A stretch of DNA of 35,176 bases from Candidatus Taylorbacteria bacterium RIFCSPLOWO2_01_FULL_45_34b (GCA_001822675.1 MHRY01000032.1:1-35176), one strand, 5' to 3'; positions 1-8,411 are shown, counted from the stretch's first letter. Made by a program: numbers and translations. Notes: generated by a model from the sequence alone, not told the origin.

Positions 1-1
1 T

Positions 2-643
2 TTCAATACAAAATCTTTCTTCATCAGAAAGGTGTTTTCTTTTGTTCGCCATTTGGATTCATTGTATCCAAAGTTCGTATTTAAAGGTTCCGAGAGGGTT
101 GCCTCTGTCCAAAATCAAAACTCGTTTATTGCCGCAGTTGTCGATTGGGTAGGAGACTCAATTCAAGCGGTCAAAGGAGTTTTCGGCAGAGTGGAAACAA
201 AAGAGTTGTGTGTTGATGATGTGTGCGTAACAAGAGACCAGTTCAAGGCAGTTTTTGATAATGTAGGTTCGACAGCATCCTCCTCTCCCCAAGGTTCGAC
301 CTTGGATCCGGAGAAAGGTCGAACCTTAGAAATTACCGATTCCGTTCCTCCTGTTATTATGATTATTGGTAACAACCCAGCTTTAATAGAGCAAGACACT
401 TCCTATATTGATCTTGGCGCCACAGTTGACGATAACGTTGACCACAACCTCGGCATTCACGTTACAGGAGATCAAATTGACACCTCAATTTCTGGCTCCT
501 ACACCGTTACTTACATCGCGACTGACCAAGCGGGGAATGTCGCGACTTCAACAAGAGAAGTGATAGTTTCTAGCGGAGGGGAGGAAAGCGTTACCGTTGA
601 AGAGACACCTTCTTTTGATATTTCCACGAGTACCGAGCAATAA
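2..643 (+). CDS. C-terminal part of a surface protein with an Ig-like (DUF5011-type) domain; 5' end outside window
   Basis: The reading frame is open to the left edge with no stop before the first possible GTG at 32, so this is the 3' end of a longer gene. The segment CVDDVCVTRDQF (about residues 60-71 counted from the GTG) resembles the conserved tail of large CPR surface proteins. It is followed by a low-complexity linker and one Ig-like domain (about residues 105-180; it starts PPVIMI and ends VTYIATDQAGNVATSTREVIV-like) of the DUF5011/HYR kind seen in extracellular proteins. The tail is Thr/Ser/Glu rich. Inside the linker, residues SPQGSTLDPEKGRTL are encoded by a 37-nt palindromic repeat that also occurs in the 23S gene. 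I infer extracellular location and adhesion or structure as the role; no catalytic motif is visible. Confidence 0.75.
   Translation, partial: FNTKSFFIRKVFSFVRHLDSLYPKFVFKGSERVASVQNQNSFIAAVVDWVGDSIQAVKGVFGRVETKELCVDDVCVTRDQFKAVFDNVGSTASSSPQGSTLDPEKGRTLEITDSVPPVIMIIGNNPALIEQDTSYIDLGATVDDNVDHNLGIHVTGDQIDTSISGSYTVTYIATDQAGNVATSTREVIVSSGGEESVTVEETPSFDISTSTEQ
291..327 (+). repeat. 37-nt palindromic element, copy 1, in frame inside a CDS
   Basis: Arms AAGGTTCGACCTT and AAGGTCGAACCTT are separated by the 11-nt spacer GGATCCGGAGA. The same 37-nt layout recurs at 21542-21578, 23745-23781 and, inverted, 26827-26863. Here it is translated as part of the linker of the surface protein, with no disruption of the frame. 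Confidence 0.85.
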
Positions 644-669
644 AGAGACAGGAAGACTTTTACAAGCTC

Positions 670-820
670 CAATAACCAAGAAACAATAACCAAACAAATT
701 CCAAACATCAATATCCAATAAACAAACAAATTCTTTTGGGTATTGGAATTTGGTTATTCCGTATTTCTTGATGTTTGTTTCTTGCCCGCCCGACTGAACG
801 ATAGTAATCGTTCGGGTGGG
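670..820. repeat. Intergenic inverted-repeat element plus hairpin
   Basis: Complementary blocks face each other across this stretch: CAAACATCAA (about 703) with TTGATGTTTG (about 768), AACCAAACAAATTCC-like with GGAATTTGGTT, and CAAGAAAC with GTTTCTTG. A second hairpin follows, GAACGAT-agta-ATCGTTC flanked by CCCG and GGG (785-820), which could terminate the upstream gene although it lacks a U run. The composition resembles short dispersed intergenic repeats, not a gene. Confidence 0.5.
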
Positions 821-843
821 GTGGTTGATTATCATCCCGTTAT

Positions 844-872
844 TTGCGCGCTCTTTGGAGTTATGTTAGTCT
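844..872 (+). promoter_or_regulatory. Candidate leaderless promoter of rpsF-ssb-rpsR
   Basis: TTGCGC (844-849) is followed after 17 nt by TAGTCT (867-872); the ATG is 7 nt further on at 880, so transcription would start at or next to the start codon. The -10 is weak, but the geometry repeats at other genes in the window. Confidence 0.4.
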
Positions 873-879
873 AGCCTGT

Positions 880-1380
880 ATGGAAATTCAGTTAAAAGAA
901 GATGTCATCCTTAAGATCTACGAGGTCGGCTATCTTCTCCTGTCTCCTCTTTCGGATGAAAAACTCGCTGAAGAAGTCGCTTTTATAAAAGGTCAGATTC
1001 AATCATCCGGTGTTATTGTGACAGAAGAAGTTCCGCGCCTGCGGCCGCTCGCGTACTTTGTCATCAAAGCTTTGGCGGGTCAGAACAAAAAATACGACAA
1101 TGCTTATTTTGGTTGGATTAAATTTGAAATGGACGCTCCAGCTGTGCTTTTACTTAAAGAAGCACTCGAAAAAAGAGAAAATGTTATTCGTTTTTTGATT
1201 ATAAAAACAGTGCGAGAAAACACACTTCTTGTTCCAAAGCTGTCTTATACTCCTCGGACTGACACGGGTAAGCTTGTTCGGAAGGTTGCTGGTGTGGGAG
1301 AGCAAAAGTCGGGAGAAATCAAGACTCCTATTTCTGAAGAGGAACTTGATAAAACTATTGCCGAGCTTGTTATCGAATAA
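880..1380 (+). CDS. rpsF: 30S ribosomal protein bS6
   Basis: bS6 binds the central domain of 16S rRNA next to bS18 in the 30S platform. The 166-aa product shows the S6 pattern: YEVGYLLLSP at the N-terminus, a long alpha helix, RLRPLAYFVIK, then YFGWIKFEMD and the block of residues around ENVIRFLIIKT. It is longer than typical bS6 (about 95-135 aa), with a charged C-terminal extension ending in EEELDKTIAELVIE. The frame extends upstream to a TTG at 844, but that TTG is part of the presumed -35; the ATG at 880 puts the S6 fold at the N-terminus and is preferred. It is followed 8 nt later by ssb and then rpsR, the classical bS6-SSB-bS18 order. Confidence 0.93.
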   Translation: MEIQLKEDVILKIYEVGYLLLSPLSDEKLAEEVAFIKGQIQSSGVIVTEEVPRLRPLAYFVIKALAGQNKKYDNAYFGWIKFEMDAPAVLLLKEALEKRENVIRFLIIKTVRENTLLVPKLSYTPRTDTGKLVRKVAGVGEQKSGEIKTPISEEELDKTIAELVIE

Positions 1381-1388
1381 TTTTTGTT

Positions 1389-1853
1389 ATGTATCTCAAC
1401 AAAGCATTAGTTATTGGCAATCTGACGCGAGATCCGGAGCTCCGCTCACTGCCGTCGGGTATTAAAGTGGCAACATTTAGTTTGGCCACTAACCGCGTTT
1501 GGAAAGACCAAAGCGGCCAGAAGAAAGAAAACACCGATTACCACAACATCGTGGTTTTTGGACGGCAGGCCGAAACAGTCGCGCAGTATTTGAAAAAGGG
1601 GAGTTCAGCTTTAGTTGAAGGCAGAATGCAGACCAGAAGCTGGGATGATAAAACGAGCGGTCAGAAAAAATATCGCATGGAAATTGTGGCCGATCGCGTC
1701 CAGTTTGGGCCAAGGCCATTCGGTGGTGGTACCTCATCGAGCGGAGCTTCTACCTCGGCACCTTCCGAAAAAACTCCTGATTCAAATATAGGTGAGGCCG
1801 ATTCAATCGAATATCCAGAAGAAGAAATTAAAGCTGATGATATTCCATTCTAA
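1389..1853 (+). CDS. ssb: Single-stranded DNA-binding protein
   Basis: SSB coats single-stranded DNA during replication, repair and recombination. The 154-aa product has an N-terminal OB fold (about residues 1-105) with the family signatures LNKALVIGNLTRDPELR, the VATFSLATNR block, the DYHNIVVFGRQAE block and LVEGRMQTRSW. A Gly/Ser/Thr-rich disordered linker follows, and the acidic tip ends in DDIPF, the canonical partner-binding tail. Length is normal. It lies 8 nt downstream of rpsF and 29 nt upstream of rpsR, so it is almost certainly co-transcribed. Confidence 0.97.
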   Translation: MYLNKALVIGNLTRDPELRSLPSGIKVATFSLATNRVWKDQSGQKKENTDYHNIVVFGRQAETVAQYLKKGSSALVEGRMQTRSWDDKTSGQKKYRMEIVADRVQFGPRPFGGGTSSSGASTSAPSEKTPDSNIGEADSIEYPEEEIKADDIPF

Positions 1854-1882
1854 TATCATTTTACTAAAATCTCATTATTTTT

Positions 1883-2086
1883 ATGACGGAGAAAAGTTAC
1901 GAATTACAAAATACAGTCAAATACATTGACTACAAGGATGTGGAACTTCTAAAAAAGTTTTTGAATCCCCATGGCCGGATGCTGTCTCGCAAAAAAACCG
2001 GTGTCTCTGCCAAACACCAGCGAAAAATCGCCACCGCGGTCAAACGCGCGCGTTTCATGGCTCTTTTGCCATACGTGGCGAGATAA
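1883..2086 (+). CDS. rpsR: 30S ribosomal protein bS18
   Basis: bS18 pairs with bS6 on the 30S platform. The 67-aa product carries the family core: [20 protein letters not shown], then [22 protein letters not shown] and the end [10 protein letters not shown]. It lacks the N-terminal Cys cluster found in some bS18 proteins. It is the last gene of the operon and is followed by an intrinsic terminator 31 nt after its stop. Confidence 0.96.
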   Translation: MTEKSYELQNTVKYIDYKDVELLKKFLNPHGRMLSRKKTGVSAKHQRKIATAVKRARFMALLPYVAR

Positions 2087-2116
2087 GTGTAAGTTGAAAG
2101 ATTCAGGTTGTAAGTA

Positions 2117-2148
2117 AGAGAAAACCGGACTTGAGGTCTCGGTTTTTG
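2117..2148 (+). terminator. Intrinsic terminator of rpsF-ssb-rpsR
   Basis: A stem pairs AAAACCG.GAC with GGTCTCGGTTTT around a short loop, ending in a run of five T. Its position directly after rpsR fits. Confidence 0.75.
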
Positions 2149-2159
2149 TCAGCATGCAT

Positions 2160-2444
2160 CTATGGATGCTCGGGTGGTTTATAAGGACAGGCGGGCACCT
2201 TTTCAACTATTAAATGTTTGCATTTCCAGTTAAGACATTGGTAGGAGTTTTCTACGACCAAATCTAGCCTGCCGTCGGCTCTCTCGTAAACATCTACATA
2301 TTTTTTTGTTTTCATTACAAGTTTTCTCCCACATTTCTTACAGGAATTTTGGTCAATGTAGTCAGACCAAAACCAAGAAATTACACCACTTATGAAAACG
2401 CAAAACATACTAAAGAGATATAAGTAAGGCAAAAAAGCTTTCAT
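2160..2444 (-). CDS. Small membrane protein with zinc-ribbon-like cysteines, unknown function
   Basis: This 94-aa product begins with one hydrophobic segment (about residues 4-25, AFLPYLYLFSMFCVFISGVI) and continues with SCKKCGRK, a charged stretch, and then CLNWKCKH with a later CPY. The two CxxC/CxxxxC pairs suggest a metal-binding ribbon on one side of the membrane. The start is supported by a Shine-Dalgarno-like AAAGGAA (2450-2456 on the minus strand) 5 nt upstream. A TATACT (about 2476-2481) could be its -10. I do not recognise the family. Confidence 0.6.
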   Translation of the reverse strand: MKAFLPYLYLFSMFCVFISGVISWFWSDYIDQNSCKKCGRKLVMKTKKYVDVYERADGRLDLVVENSYQCLNWKCKHLIVEKVPACPYKPPEHP

Positions 2445-2511
2445 CCGCGTTCCTTTCGAGCGTTCTTCTAAAGTTAGTATACACTAAAATATAAAATAAA
2501 ACTCCAGGTCT

Positions 2512-2551
2512 AAAAAATTCATGGTTGGTTGAACGAACCTTGAATTTTTTT
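2512..2551. terminator. Candidate bidirectional terminator
   Basis: AAAAAATTCA..GGTTGGTT pairs with AACC.TGAATTTTTT, giving a hairpin with A and T tails on either side. It lies between two minus-strand genes and could end efp transcription on the minus strand. Confidence 0.45.
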
Positions 2552-2576
2552 GCCACTCGACTTTCAACTCCAACTT

Positions 2577-2618
2577 CAAAATAGCAAATAGCTGCGATCG
2601 CAGCTATTTGCTATTTTG
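2577..2618. repeat. Perfect 42-bp palindrome
   Basis: From the C at 2577 to the G at 2618 the sequence equals its own reverse complement, centred on GCGATCGC. It lies downstream of efp (minus strand). Confidence 0.9.
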
Positions 2619-2676
2619 TGGTTTTCTTTGTGACTGTGAGTAAAATCAAAAATCCAGAGACCACTCCAAACTTGAG

Positions 2677-2694
2677 TTTTTTTTTGGGGGGGGG
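2677..2694. repeat. T9-G9 homopolymer block
   Basis: Nine T are followed directly by nine G in a gene-free stretch. Such a tract slips easily in replication and in sequencing. The rest of 2552-2754 holds the 42-bp palindrome and two small GC stems (TCCGCC-tga-GGCGGA and GTCC-tttggc-GGAC) just after efp. Confidence 0.7.
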
Positions 2695-2754
2695 ATTTCT
2701 TGCTTAAATCTTTAATCTTTTCCGCCTGAGGCGGATCCGTCCTTTGGCGGACAA

Positions 2755-3324
2755 CTAGTTTACCCTCTCCACATAGTCCCCAGTTTCTGTGTTGATTCTG
2801 ACTATCTCACCTTCATTTATGAACAGGGGAGCGTTCACGGTCGCGCCGTTTTCGAGCGTAACGATTTTTGAGCCACCTTTTGCGGTGTCTCCTTTAACTG
2901 CCGGTGGGGCTTCAGTTACTTTTAGTTCAACTTTAATTGGAAGTTTCAATCCGACGAGACGGCCATTAAAGGTTAAGATGTCGACGACGGTGTTACCTTT
3001 CAGGTACTTGCCACGATCACCGACCAAATCTTCTTTCATGGAGAAACGTTTTGATGGGTCATTCTTTTCACAGAACCAGTACTCGCCTTTATTGTGGTAG
3101 AGAAATTTTATCTCACGGCTCTCAATTTCCGCTTCGTCTACTTTATCGGAAACCCCGAAAGAATGTTCGACGACGCTTCCGGTAATAAGATTCCGTAGTT
3201 TGGTGGCGTTGACTGGTTTCCGCTGTTGTTTGCGGAACACGTGGGAGGTTAGAACTTCGTACGGTTCGCCATCTAAAACAATATAGCGGCGTTCTTTTAC
3301 TTCATTGTATTCAAGCATTGCCAT
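2755..3324 (-). CDS. efp: Translation elongation factor P
   Basis: EF-P binds between the P and E sites and rescues ribosomes stalled at polyproline. The 189-aa product has the expected three domains: an N-terminal KOW-like barrel (residues about 1-67, with KLRNLITGSVVEHSF), an OB domain (about 70-130, REIKFLYHNKGEYWF) and a C-terminal OB domain (about 131-189, ending GDYVERVN). In the loop that carries the modified Lys34 in E. coli (PGKG), this protein reads RKQQRKP, so residue 34 is Gln with lysines at 32 and 36. The start at 3324 (MAMLEY) is taken; an ATG two codons in is possible. It stands alone between palindromes. Confidence 0.95.
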   Translation of the reverse strand: MAMLEYNEVKERRYIVLDGEPYEVLTSHVFRKQQRKPVNATKLRNLITGSVVEHSFGVSDKVDEAEIESREIKFLYHNKGEYWFCEKNDPSKRFSMKEDLVGDRGKYLKGNTVVDILTFNGRLVGLKLPIKVELKVTEAPPAVKGDTAKGGSKIVTLENGATVNAPLFINEGEIVRINTETGDYVERVN

Positions 3325-3502
3325 AGTAATGGAATTACCCTGTCCGGATAACCAAATCGTTTATTAGGTGGGGAATTGTGAATAATTAATTATGATAATA
3401 GACAGCGGTTATAGTAGCCTATCTTTTTCCCAAAGGCAAATTAAAGTTTATAGGTTTAGTTTTAATTACTATTTTTATCAAAATATTAAGCACACAAGAG
3501 TC

Positions 3503-3542
3503 TTGTAACACAACTCAAGCGTACGCTTGAGTTGTGTTACAA
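3503..3542. repeat. Perfect 40-bp palindrome between efp and recA
   Basis: TTGTAACACAACTCAAGCGT is followed directly by its reverse complement. The remaining intergenic sequence 3325-3632 is AT-rich and shows no ORF. The palindrome could end recA transcription, but it has no strong U run. Confidence 0.9.
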
Positions 3543-3632
3543 AGGTGTTTGTACCTGATATAAAATTTTGTACCCCATATAAAATAGCGTTATGAAATAT
3601 ATTACAAAGTCAACACGACGGGGTCACTGGCG

Positions 3633-4721
3633 CTAATTATCTTTTCCCGCTTCGGTTGCACCCGCACTGGCAAAAACACCTTCCTTTAGATGCTTGCGGA
3701 TTTCTTTGAGAATTTCATCAGCGATTTTTTTGTTTTCCTTGAGGAATTGCCTCGTGGCATCATAACCGCGGCCGAGTTTCACATTTTCGGTTTTTTTATC
3801 TTTGTCGGCAGGCAGGTATTCGTAGGAAGTGCCGGATTTTTTAACGATGCCCATTTTCTCGCCAAGGGCGATAATCTCACCTTCACGGGAGATGCCTTCG
3901 TTATACATTAGGTCGAATTCCGTTTGTTTGAATGGCGCGGCGACTTTATTTTTGACTACCTTGACGCGGACGCGGCCACCCATGACTTCATCGCCTTTTT
4001 TAATTTGAGCGATGCGGCGAATGTCGAGGCGCACCGAGGTGTAAAATTTAAGAGCCTTACCGCCCGGAGTTGTTTCCGGATTGCCAAACATGACCCCGAT
4101 CTGCATTCTGATTTGGTTGATAAAAATGACGATTGTTTTTGATCGCGCCACAATCGCCGTTAATTTTCGGAGCGCTTGGGACATGAGCCTTGCTTGCTTG
4201 CCGACATGTTGAGCGCCCATATCACCCTCTATCTCGTCTTTCGGAGTGAGTGCCGCGACAGAGTCAATGACAATAACATCAATCTTGCCGCTTCGGACTA
4301 GCGACTCAACAATTTCAAGAGCTTGCTCACCAGTGTCTGGCTGGGAAATCAAGAGCTCGTCAATTTTGACGCCGATTTTTTTTGAATATTCCGGGTCCAT
4401 GGCATGCTCGGCATCAATGAACGCGCAGATGCCGCCCTTTTTTTGCGCTTCGGCGACGACATGAAGGCTCAAAGTTGTTTTTCCGGAAGATTCAGGACCA
4501 AAAATTTCAATAATTCGTCCACGAGGAAGTCCGCCAACGCCAAGCGCGGCGTCGAGGCCGATTGAGCCGGTTGAAATGGCGTTTACGTCAACATGCGGTT
4601 TGTCCCCCAATTTCATGATGGAATCTTCGCCGAACTTTGTCTTGATCGCGTTTAACGTGTCCTCGATGTTTGCGCCGATCACTTTCGCTTCCTTTTCTTT
4701 TTTTGGTTTGCCGAAGGCCAT
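3633..4721 (-). CDS. recA: Recombinase RecA
   Basis: RecA forms the ATP-dependent filament for homologous recombination and SOS signalling. The 362-aa product has Walker A GPESSGKT (about 75-82), Walker B VIVIDS (about 149-154), the MAW-like region around TGEQALEI, the L1/L2 DNA-binding loops including [15 protein letters not shown], and a C-terminal domain with [14 protein letters not shown]. The tail is shorter and less acidic than in E. coli. It lies downstream of three small genes and ftsK on the same strand, 30 nt after the preceding ORF, so it may belong to one long unit. No LexA gene or SOS box was recognised here. Confidence 0.98.
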   Translation of the reverse strand: MAFGKPKKEKEAKVIGANIEDTLNAIKTKFGEDSIMKLGDKPHVDVNAISTGSIGLDAALGVGGLPRGRIIEIFGPESSGKTTLSLHVVAEAQKKGGICAFIDAEHAMDPEYSKKIGVKIDELLISQPDTGEQALEIVESLVRSGKIDVIVIDSVAALTPKDEIEGDMGAQHVGKQARLMSQALRKLTAIVARSKTIVIFINQIRMQIGVMFGNPETTPGGKALKFYTSVRLDIRRIAQIKKGDEVMGGRVRVKVVKNKVAAPFKQTEFDLMYNEGISREGEIIALGEKMGIVKKSGTSYEYLPADKDKKTENVKLGRGYDATRQFLKENKKIADEILKEIRKHLKEGVFASAGATEAGKDN

Positions 4722-4751
4722 ATGAATAGTTTATAGCTTTTATGTGTTAGC

Positions 4752-5018
4752 TTAAAGATTAGTAATAATTTTCTTTTGATTTTTAAATTTGCCGTAAAGG
4801 TAGCTAATTACACATCCAAGCACTGTTGCTGGTATCAAATAAACGATCGCAACGATATAATCACTTGAAATAAAATTTTCCCACGGAGTCGGACAATGAG
4901 TTCCCATACTGCAAATGACACCGAATAATCTGTCAAAATTAAGCCATACGAAAAGGAGCCAGCAGACAAATCCTATTACCCCTCCTCTCACCCAATACGG
5001 CCACAATTTCCAGTTCAT
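4752..5018 (-). CDS. Small two-helix membrane protein, unknown function
   Basis: The 88-aa product starts MNWKLWPYWVRGGVIGF, a WPYW-RGG-IG opening that I associate with short CPR membrane proteins of unknown role. It has two hydrophobic helices (about residues 10-28 and 53-75) joined by a Cys-containing loop (CSMGTHC). The C-terminus is basic. It lies 6 nt after the stop of the coiled-coil ORF upstream, consistent with co-transcription with ftsK and recA. Confidence 0.6.
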   Translation of the reverse strand: MNWKLWPYWVRGGVIGFVCWLLFVWLNFDRLFGVICSMGTHCPTPWENFISSDYIVAIVYLIPATVLGCVISYLYGKFKNQKKIITNL

Positions 5019-5024
5019 ATATAG

Positions 5025-5396
5025 TTACTTAATACCCGCGTGATGCTCCAACTTGGTAACACGCGAATTGAGATCGCGGATCTCTTTTTGCATGACTGAA
5101 GACACCTGTACCAAAGGACCGAGCGTTTTCTCTATTGCATCCAGACGTTGATCAACGGTTTGTAGCTTGCTGTCCATATTGAAAAGCGTAAGAGCAGTTT
5201 TTTGAGCGAATTCTGTCATATCATCCTTGAATTCAGTAAACTCATCCTTGAACTCGGTAAATTTTGTCTCTGCGACGGTCGTATCGAAACCGTGCGCGGT
5301 AATCACCCCCAGCTTTTCGAGGTCATTTTTAGTTGCCAACTGCTCGATGGACTTTGAGATTGAGGCGAGTGTCACTTTTTTTGAGACTTTTTTCAT
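5025..5396 (-). CDS. Coiled-coil hypothetical protein
   Basis: The 123-aa product is hydrophilic and almost wholly heptad-like. It has a basic N-terminus (MKKVSKKVTL), then IEQLATKNDLEKLG, a tandem repeat TKFTEFKDEFTEFKDDMTEF (residues about 44-63), and a long helix ending LEHHAGIK. Proteins of this type are common in CPR and phage genomes and often oligomerise, but no function can be assigned. It sits between an Ig-like membrane protein and a two-helix protein in the ftsK-recA run. Confidence 0.55.
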   Translation of the reverse strand: MKKVSKKVTLASISKSIEQLATKNDLEKLGVITAHGFDTTVAETKFTEFKDEFTEFKDDMTEFAQKTALTLFNMDSKLQTVDQRLDAIEKTLGPLVQVSSVMQKEIRDLNSRVTKLEHHAGIK

Positions 5397-5406
5397 GGAA
5401 ACTTAA

Positions 5407-5790
5407 TTATAGCATATTTAGGGTGGTTGTTGCCGTAGGGTTTGGCTTCCGATATATAAGCTCGAGACTCTTTTTTGTTTCCCTGCCAAAGCGGTCTTTT
5501 GCCCTAAGCGTAAGTATATTATAGCCTTCCGCGAGCAGTAATTTGTCGAGAAGGACGCCGTTTTCGTCTACAAAGGTCTGGCGATCATTTAGGTAAATAA
5601 ACGCGACATTTTTAGCTGTTGCTTGGATTGTTACGAGGGGATCGTCAAAAACCGCGCCATTTTTCGGAGAGATAATAATGAGTTCTGGCCCGAGAATTAA
5701 ATTTCTGGATTGGTAGAGAGCATAGAGAACGAGTATTACCACAAAAATAACTCCGAGGACAAAGGTGATGTAAAAGCGGCCCCGCTGCAT
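5407..5790 (-). CDS. Membrane-anchored Ig-like protein
   Basis: The 127-aa product has one N-terminal membrane helix (about residues 7-27, YITFVLGVIFVVILVLYAL) followed by a single extracellular Ig-like beta domain (about 35-118: PELIIISPKNGAVFDDPLVTIQA-like, YLNDRQTFVDENG, LRAKDRFGRETKKSLELIY). The pattern resembles glucodextranase-B/Big-type domains. It starts 6 nt after the ftsK stop, indicating translational coupling or at least one transcript. A role in the cell envelope is inferred only from topology. Confidence 0.65.
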   Translation of the reverse strand: MQRGRFYITFVLGVIFVVILVLYALYQSRNLILGPELIIISPKNGAVFDDPLVTIQATAKNVAFIYLNDRQTFVDENGVLLDKLLLAEGYNILTLRAKDRFGRETKKSLELIYRKPNPTATTTLNML

Positions 5791-5796
5791 GATTTT

Positions 5797-8013
5797 TTAC
5801 ATAACTCCTTCTCCCTCCGGTGGCGGAGTTTCCGGGGTGGGGTTTGCCCCAAAAACTTCGCGCGGTTTCGCTCCCTCACCCTTGCCGATTAACCCTTTTT
5901 TCTCAAGAAGGTCAATCAATCTTGCCGCTCTAGCATATCCGATCCGAAGACGCCGTTGAAGATAGGAAGTTGACGCTTTGCCCGCTTTCAGAATCTCTTC
6001 TTTAGCTTCTTCGTAGAGATCATCGTCGTCACCTGGATCTTCGTCAAAAGACGATTCGAAAATAGAATTTTTCTCCGGAGTGTCTCCCAGGGTGATTTCA
6101 CTCGGTAGTTCATCTCTATACGCATCGTGCAGAAATTTCACCACTTTCTTAACTTCCGTTTCTGAAATAAAAGCGGATTGGATTCGGCTCGGCTGGGACA
6201 TTTCTCCAGAAAGATAGAGCATGTCGCCCGCGCCGAGCAGTTTTTCGGCGCCGCTGCCATCCAAAATAGTTCGTGAGTCTATTTGCGACGCTACCTGAAG
6301 GGCAAGACGGGCAGGAATGTTAGCCTTGATAAGGCCGGTGATGACGTTCACGCTCGGCCGCTGGGTTGAGAGGATGAGATGGATACCAACCGCTCGGCTC
6401 ATCTGCGCGAGACGGACGATTGCCGCTTCCAGTTCTCGCGGGTAAGTGGCCATAATGTCCGCCAACTCATCAATAATAATGACAATGTACGGCATTGTTT
6501 CAGGGAGTTTGCTTGCTTCTTCCCGCATCATTTTTCCTTCGAACCGTTTTCGCGCGGGCGTAGCGATATTTTTGTGGTATGACTCGATGTCACGTACGGA
6601 TTCACTCTCGAGAATGTCATAGCGCCGGTCCATTTCTTTAGCGGCCCATTTGAGAGCCATGATGACTTTCTTAGCGTCGGTGATAACAGGGGTAAGGAGA
6701 TGGGGGATTTTGTTGTAGAGGGTCAATTCAACGCGCTTCGGATCGATCATGATGAAGCGAAGATCTTCTGGGGAGTTTCGATAGAGAAGGGAAGTTATGA
6801 TGGCATGAATAGTTACCGATTTTCCGGAGCCCGTTGCTCCCGCGATAAGCAGGTGGGGCATTTTTGCTAAATTGCCGAAATATGATTTTCCCGAAACTCC
6901 TTTTCCAAGCGATACAAGTAAGGATTTTTCAGAGTTCTGGAATTCGTCAGAAGAGAGGAGAGTTGCTAATCCAACTGTGGTTTTAATACTGTTTGGAATT
7001 TCAATGCCAACGAGTGACTTTCCCGGTATCGGCGCTTCGATGCGAATTGGGTGGGCGGCCAAAGCTAGAGCTAAATCATTCTGAAGTCCGACAATTCGCG
7101 AAAGTTTCACCCCTTCAGCGGGCTTTAGTGCGTAACGAGTTACTGATGGTCCGATTGAAACTTCATCCATTTCGACTTCAATGCCGAAGTTTTGGAGCGT
7201 CCTTTTTATAATGTTAAGGTTGGCTTTGATATCGCCAACTCCCGGTTTGCCACGGTCTCCTTCAAGAATTGAGAGCGGAATTGGAACAAAAGGCAAAAGA
7301 CTTGCTGATTTTCTGGTTAGAAACGCGAAATTCCCCTCATCGGCTCCAGCTTGTTTAAGAGACGACATACCTTTTATTTTCGGCGGAATTTCTTCCGACT
7401 CTTCTTTAGGAGTTTCCGCTCCTGCATCTTCTTCAGAGCCGCCTTCTTCTATGAGAGAGGAATCTTTCTCGTCTATGAGTGTCGTTTCTACTACACCCGC
7501 CTCTTTTTTACCAGAAATTAATTTTTGCCAAAGAATTTTGAAAGGACGGAGGGTAAGAGGACTATCCAATATGACCAAAAGTGAGATCACAATGGTTGCG
7601 AAAAGGAATATAAGCGAAGCTTCTTTGTCAAAAAGTCGGACGAGAGGAAAAGAGATCCATTTACCAACAACACCCCCTCTTTCGTCGGAGAGCATATTGA
7701 TAACACCTAAACTGGAAAGGAAAAAGGCGATTGCACCAATTGCTCGAGCGATGGAAAATTTCTTCCCCAAAGATTTAAAAGATGAGATGCCAAGAATCGC
7801 GAAAAGAAAGGGAAGGACGAAGTATCCAATTCCCATAAAATACTTCAAAACGGTATAAACCCTATCACCAACGACCCCCGCTTTTCCCAACGAGGAAAGA
7901 ATAAAAAAGAATGTGAGTACAAAAAAAACGATTCCTAAAATACCCTGAAGAGTTTCTTCTTTGAGGTAGCGTGACAATGTTTTTTCTTTTGTTTTTTTAA
8001 AACGTTTGGCCAT
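5797..8013 (-). CDS. ftsK: DNA translocase FtsK/SpoIIIE
   Basis: FtsK pumps chromosome ends through the closing septum. The 738-aa product has about four N-terminal membrane helices (about residues 22-150), a short acidic linker (180-215), the alpha/beta motor with Walker A GATGSGKS (about 392-399) and Walker B VIIIDELAD (about 511-519), STQRPSVNVITG, and a C-terminal winged-helix gamma domain (about 665-715: STSYLQRRLRIGYARAARLI). The linker is much shorter than in E. coli, as is usual outside Proteobacteria. It is the first gene of the minus-strand run leading to recA. Confidence 0.97.
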   Translation of the reverse strand: MAKRFKKTKEKTLSRYLKEETLQGILGIVFFVLTFFFILSSLGKAGVVGDRVYTVLKYFMGIGYFVLPFLFAILGISSFKSLGKKFSIARAIGAIAFFLSSLGVINMLSDERGGVVGKWISFPLVRLFDKEASLIFLFATIVISLLVILDSPLTLRPFKILWQKLISGKKEAGVVETTLIDEKDSSLIEEGGSEEDAGAETPKEESEEIPPKIKGMSSLKQAGADEGNFAFLTRKSASLLPFVPIPLSILEGDRGKPGVGDIKANLNIIKRTLQNFGIEVEMDEVSIGPSVTRYALKPAEGVKLSRIVGLQNDLALALAAHPIRIEAPIPGKSLVGIEIPNSIKTTVGLATLLSSDEFQNSEKSLLVSLGKGVSGKSYFGNLAKMPHLLIAGATGSGKSVTIHAIITSLLYRNSPEDLRFIMIDPKRVELTLYNKIPHLLTPVITDAKKVIMALKWAAKEMDRRYDILESESVRDIESYHKNIATPARKRFEGKMMREEASKLPETMPYIVIIIDELADIMATYPRELEAAIVRLAQMSRAVGIHLILSTQRPSVNVITGLIKANIPARLALQVASQIDSRTILDGSGAEKLLGAGDMLYLSGEMSQPSRIQSAFISETEVKKVVKFLHDAYRDELPSEITLGDTPEKNSIFESSFDEDPGDDDDLYEEAKEEILKAGKASTSYLQRRLRIGYARAARLIDLLEKKGLIGKGEGAKPREVFGANPTPETPPPEGEGVM

Positions 8014-8128
8014 TCTTTCCTTGCTTCACAAAACAAAGCATCACAGCAGTAAAAGCTTCGCTGAGACGTCTTCTTCGCTAACTGTCAAATGATAACAGAG
8101 ATATCCACAAATTAAAAACAGAGATTTA

Positions 8129-8291
8129 GAGCATGTTCCAAAACCACAACCCTCCCTGCGAAAGCCGTGTTCTCCTTACGAAGCCTAGTCTCGACCTCAC
8201 TGTAGCGAGGCTACACTTCGGTCTTCGACTCGGCTTCCGACCAACGAACCCGACTTTCTCGGCTCGGGAACTCTGGTTTTGGAACATACTC
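8129..8291. mobile_element. MITE-like element with 18-bp terminal inverted repeats
   Basis: GAGCATGTTCCAAAACCA (8129-8146) is matched by TGGTTTTGGAACATACTC (8274-8291) with one mismatch. The interior has further small inverted repeats and no credible ORF. A second hairpin CATACTC-tagt-GAGTATG (8285-8302) overlaps its right end. It lies between the divergent ftsK and regulator genes. The rest of 8014-8410 shows nothing definite. Confidence 0.55.
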
Positions 8292-8411
8292 TAGTGAGTA
8301 TGCAGGACTTTTTAAAGATAAGGATAGGTCTATTCCAAAGTTCTTGTACGTGTTTCCCAGTAAGAACGAGAGATTGCTACTTCGAGTGAGGAGGACTATA
8401 ATACTCTCTAT

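Noticed and set aside
2677-2694. T9-G9 tract as a phase-variation switch
   Set aside because: It lies in no gene and in no clear promoter; a sequencing or assembly length error is as likely as biology.
5333-7858. Plus-strand frames opposite ftsK and its neighbours, including a 225-aa one
   Set aside because: They are antisense shadows of well-supported minus-strand genes.
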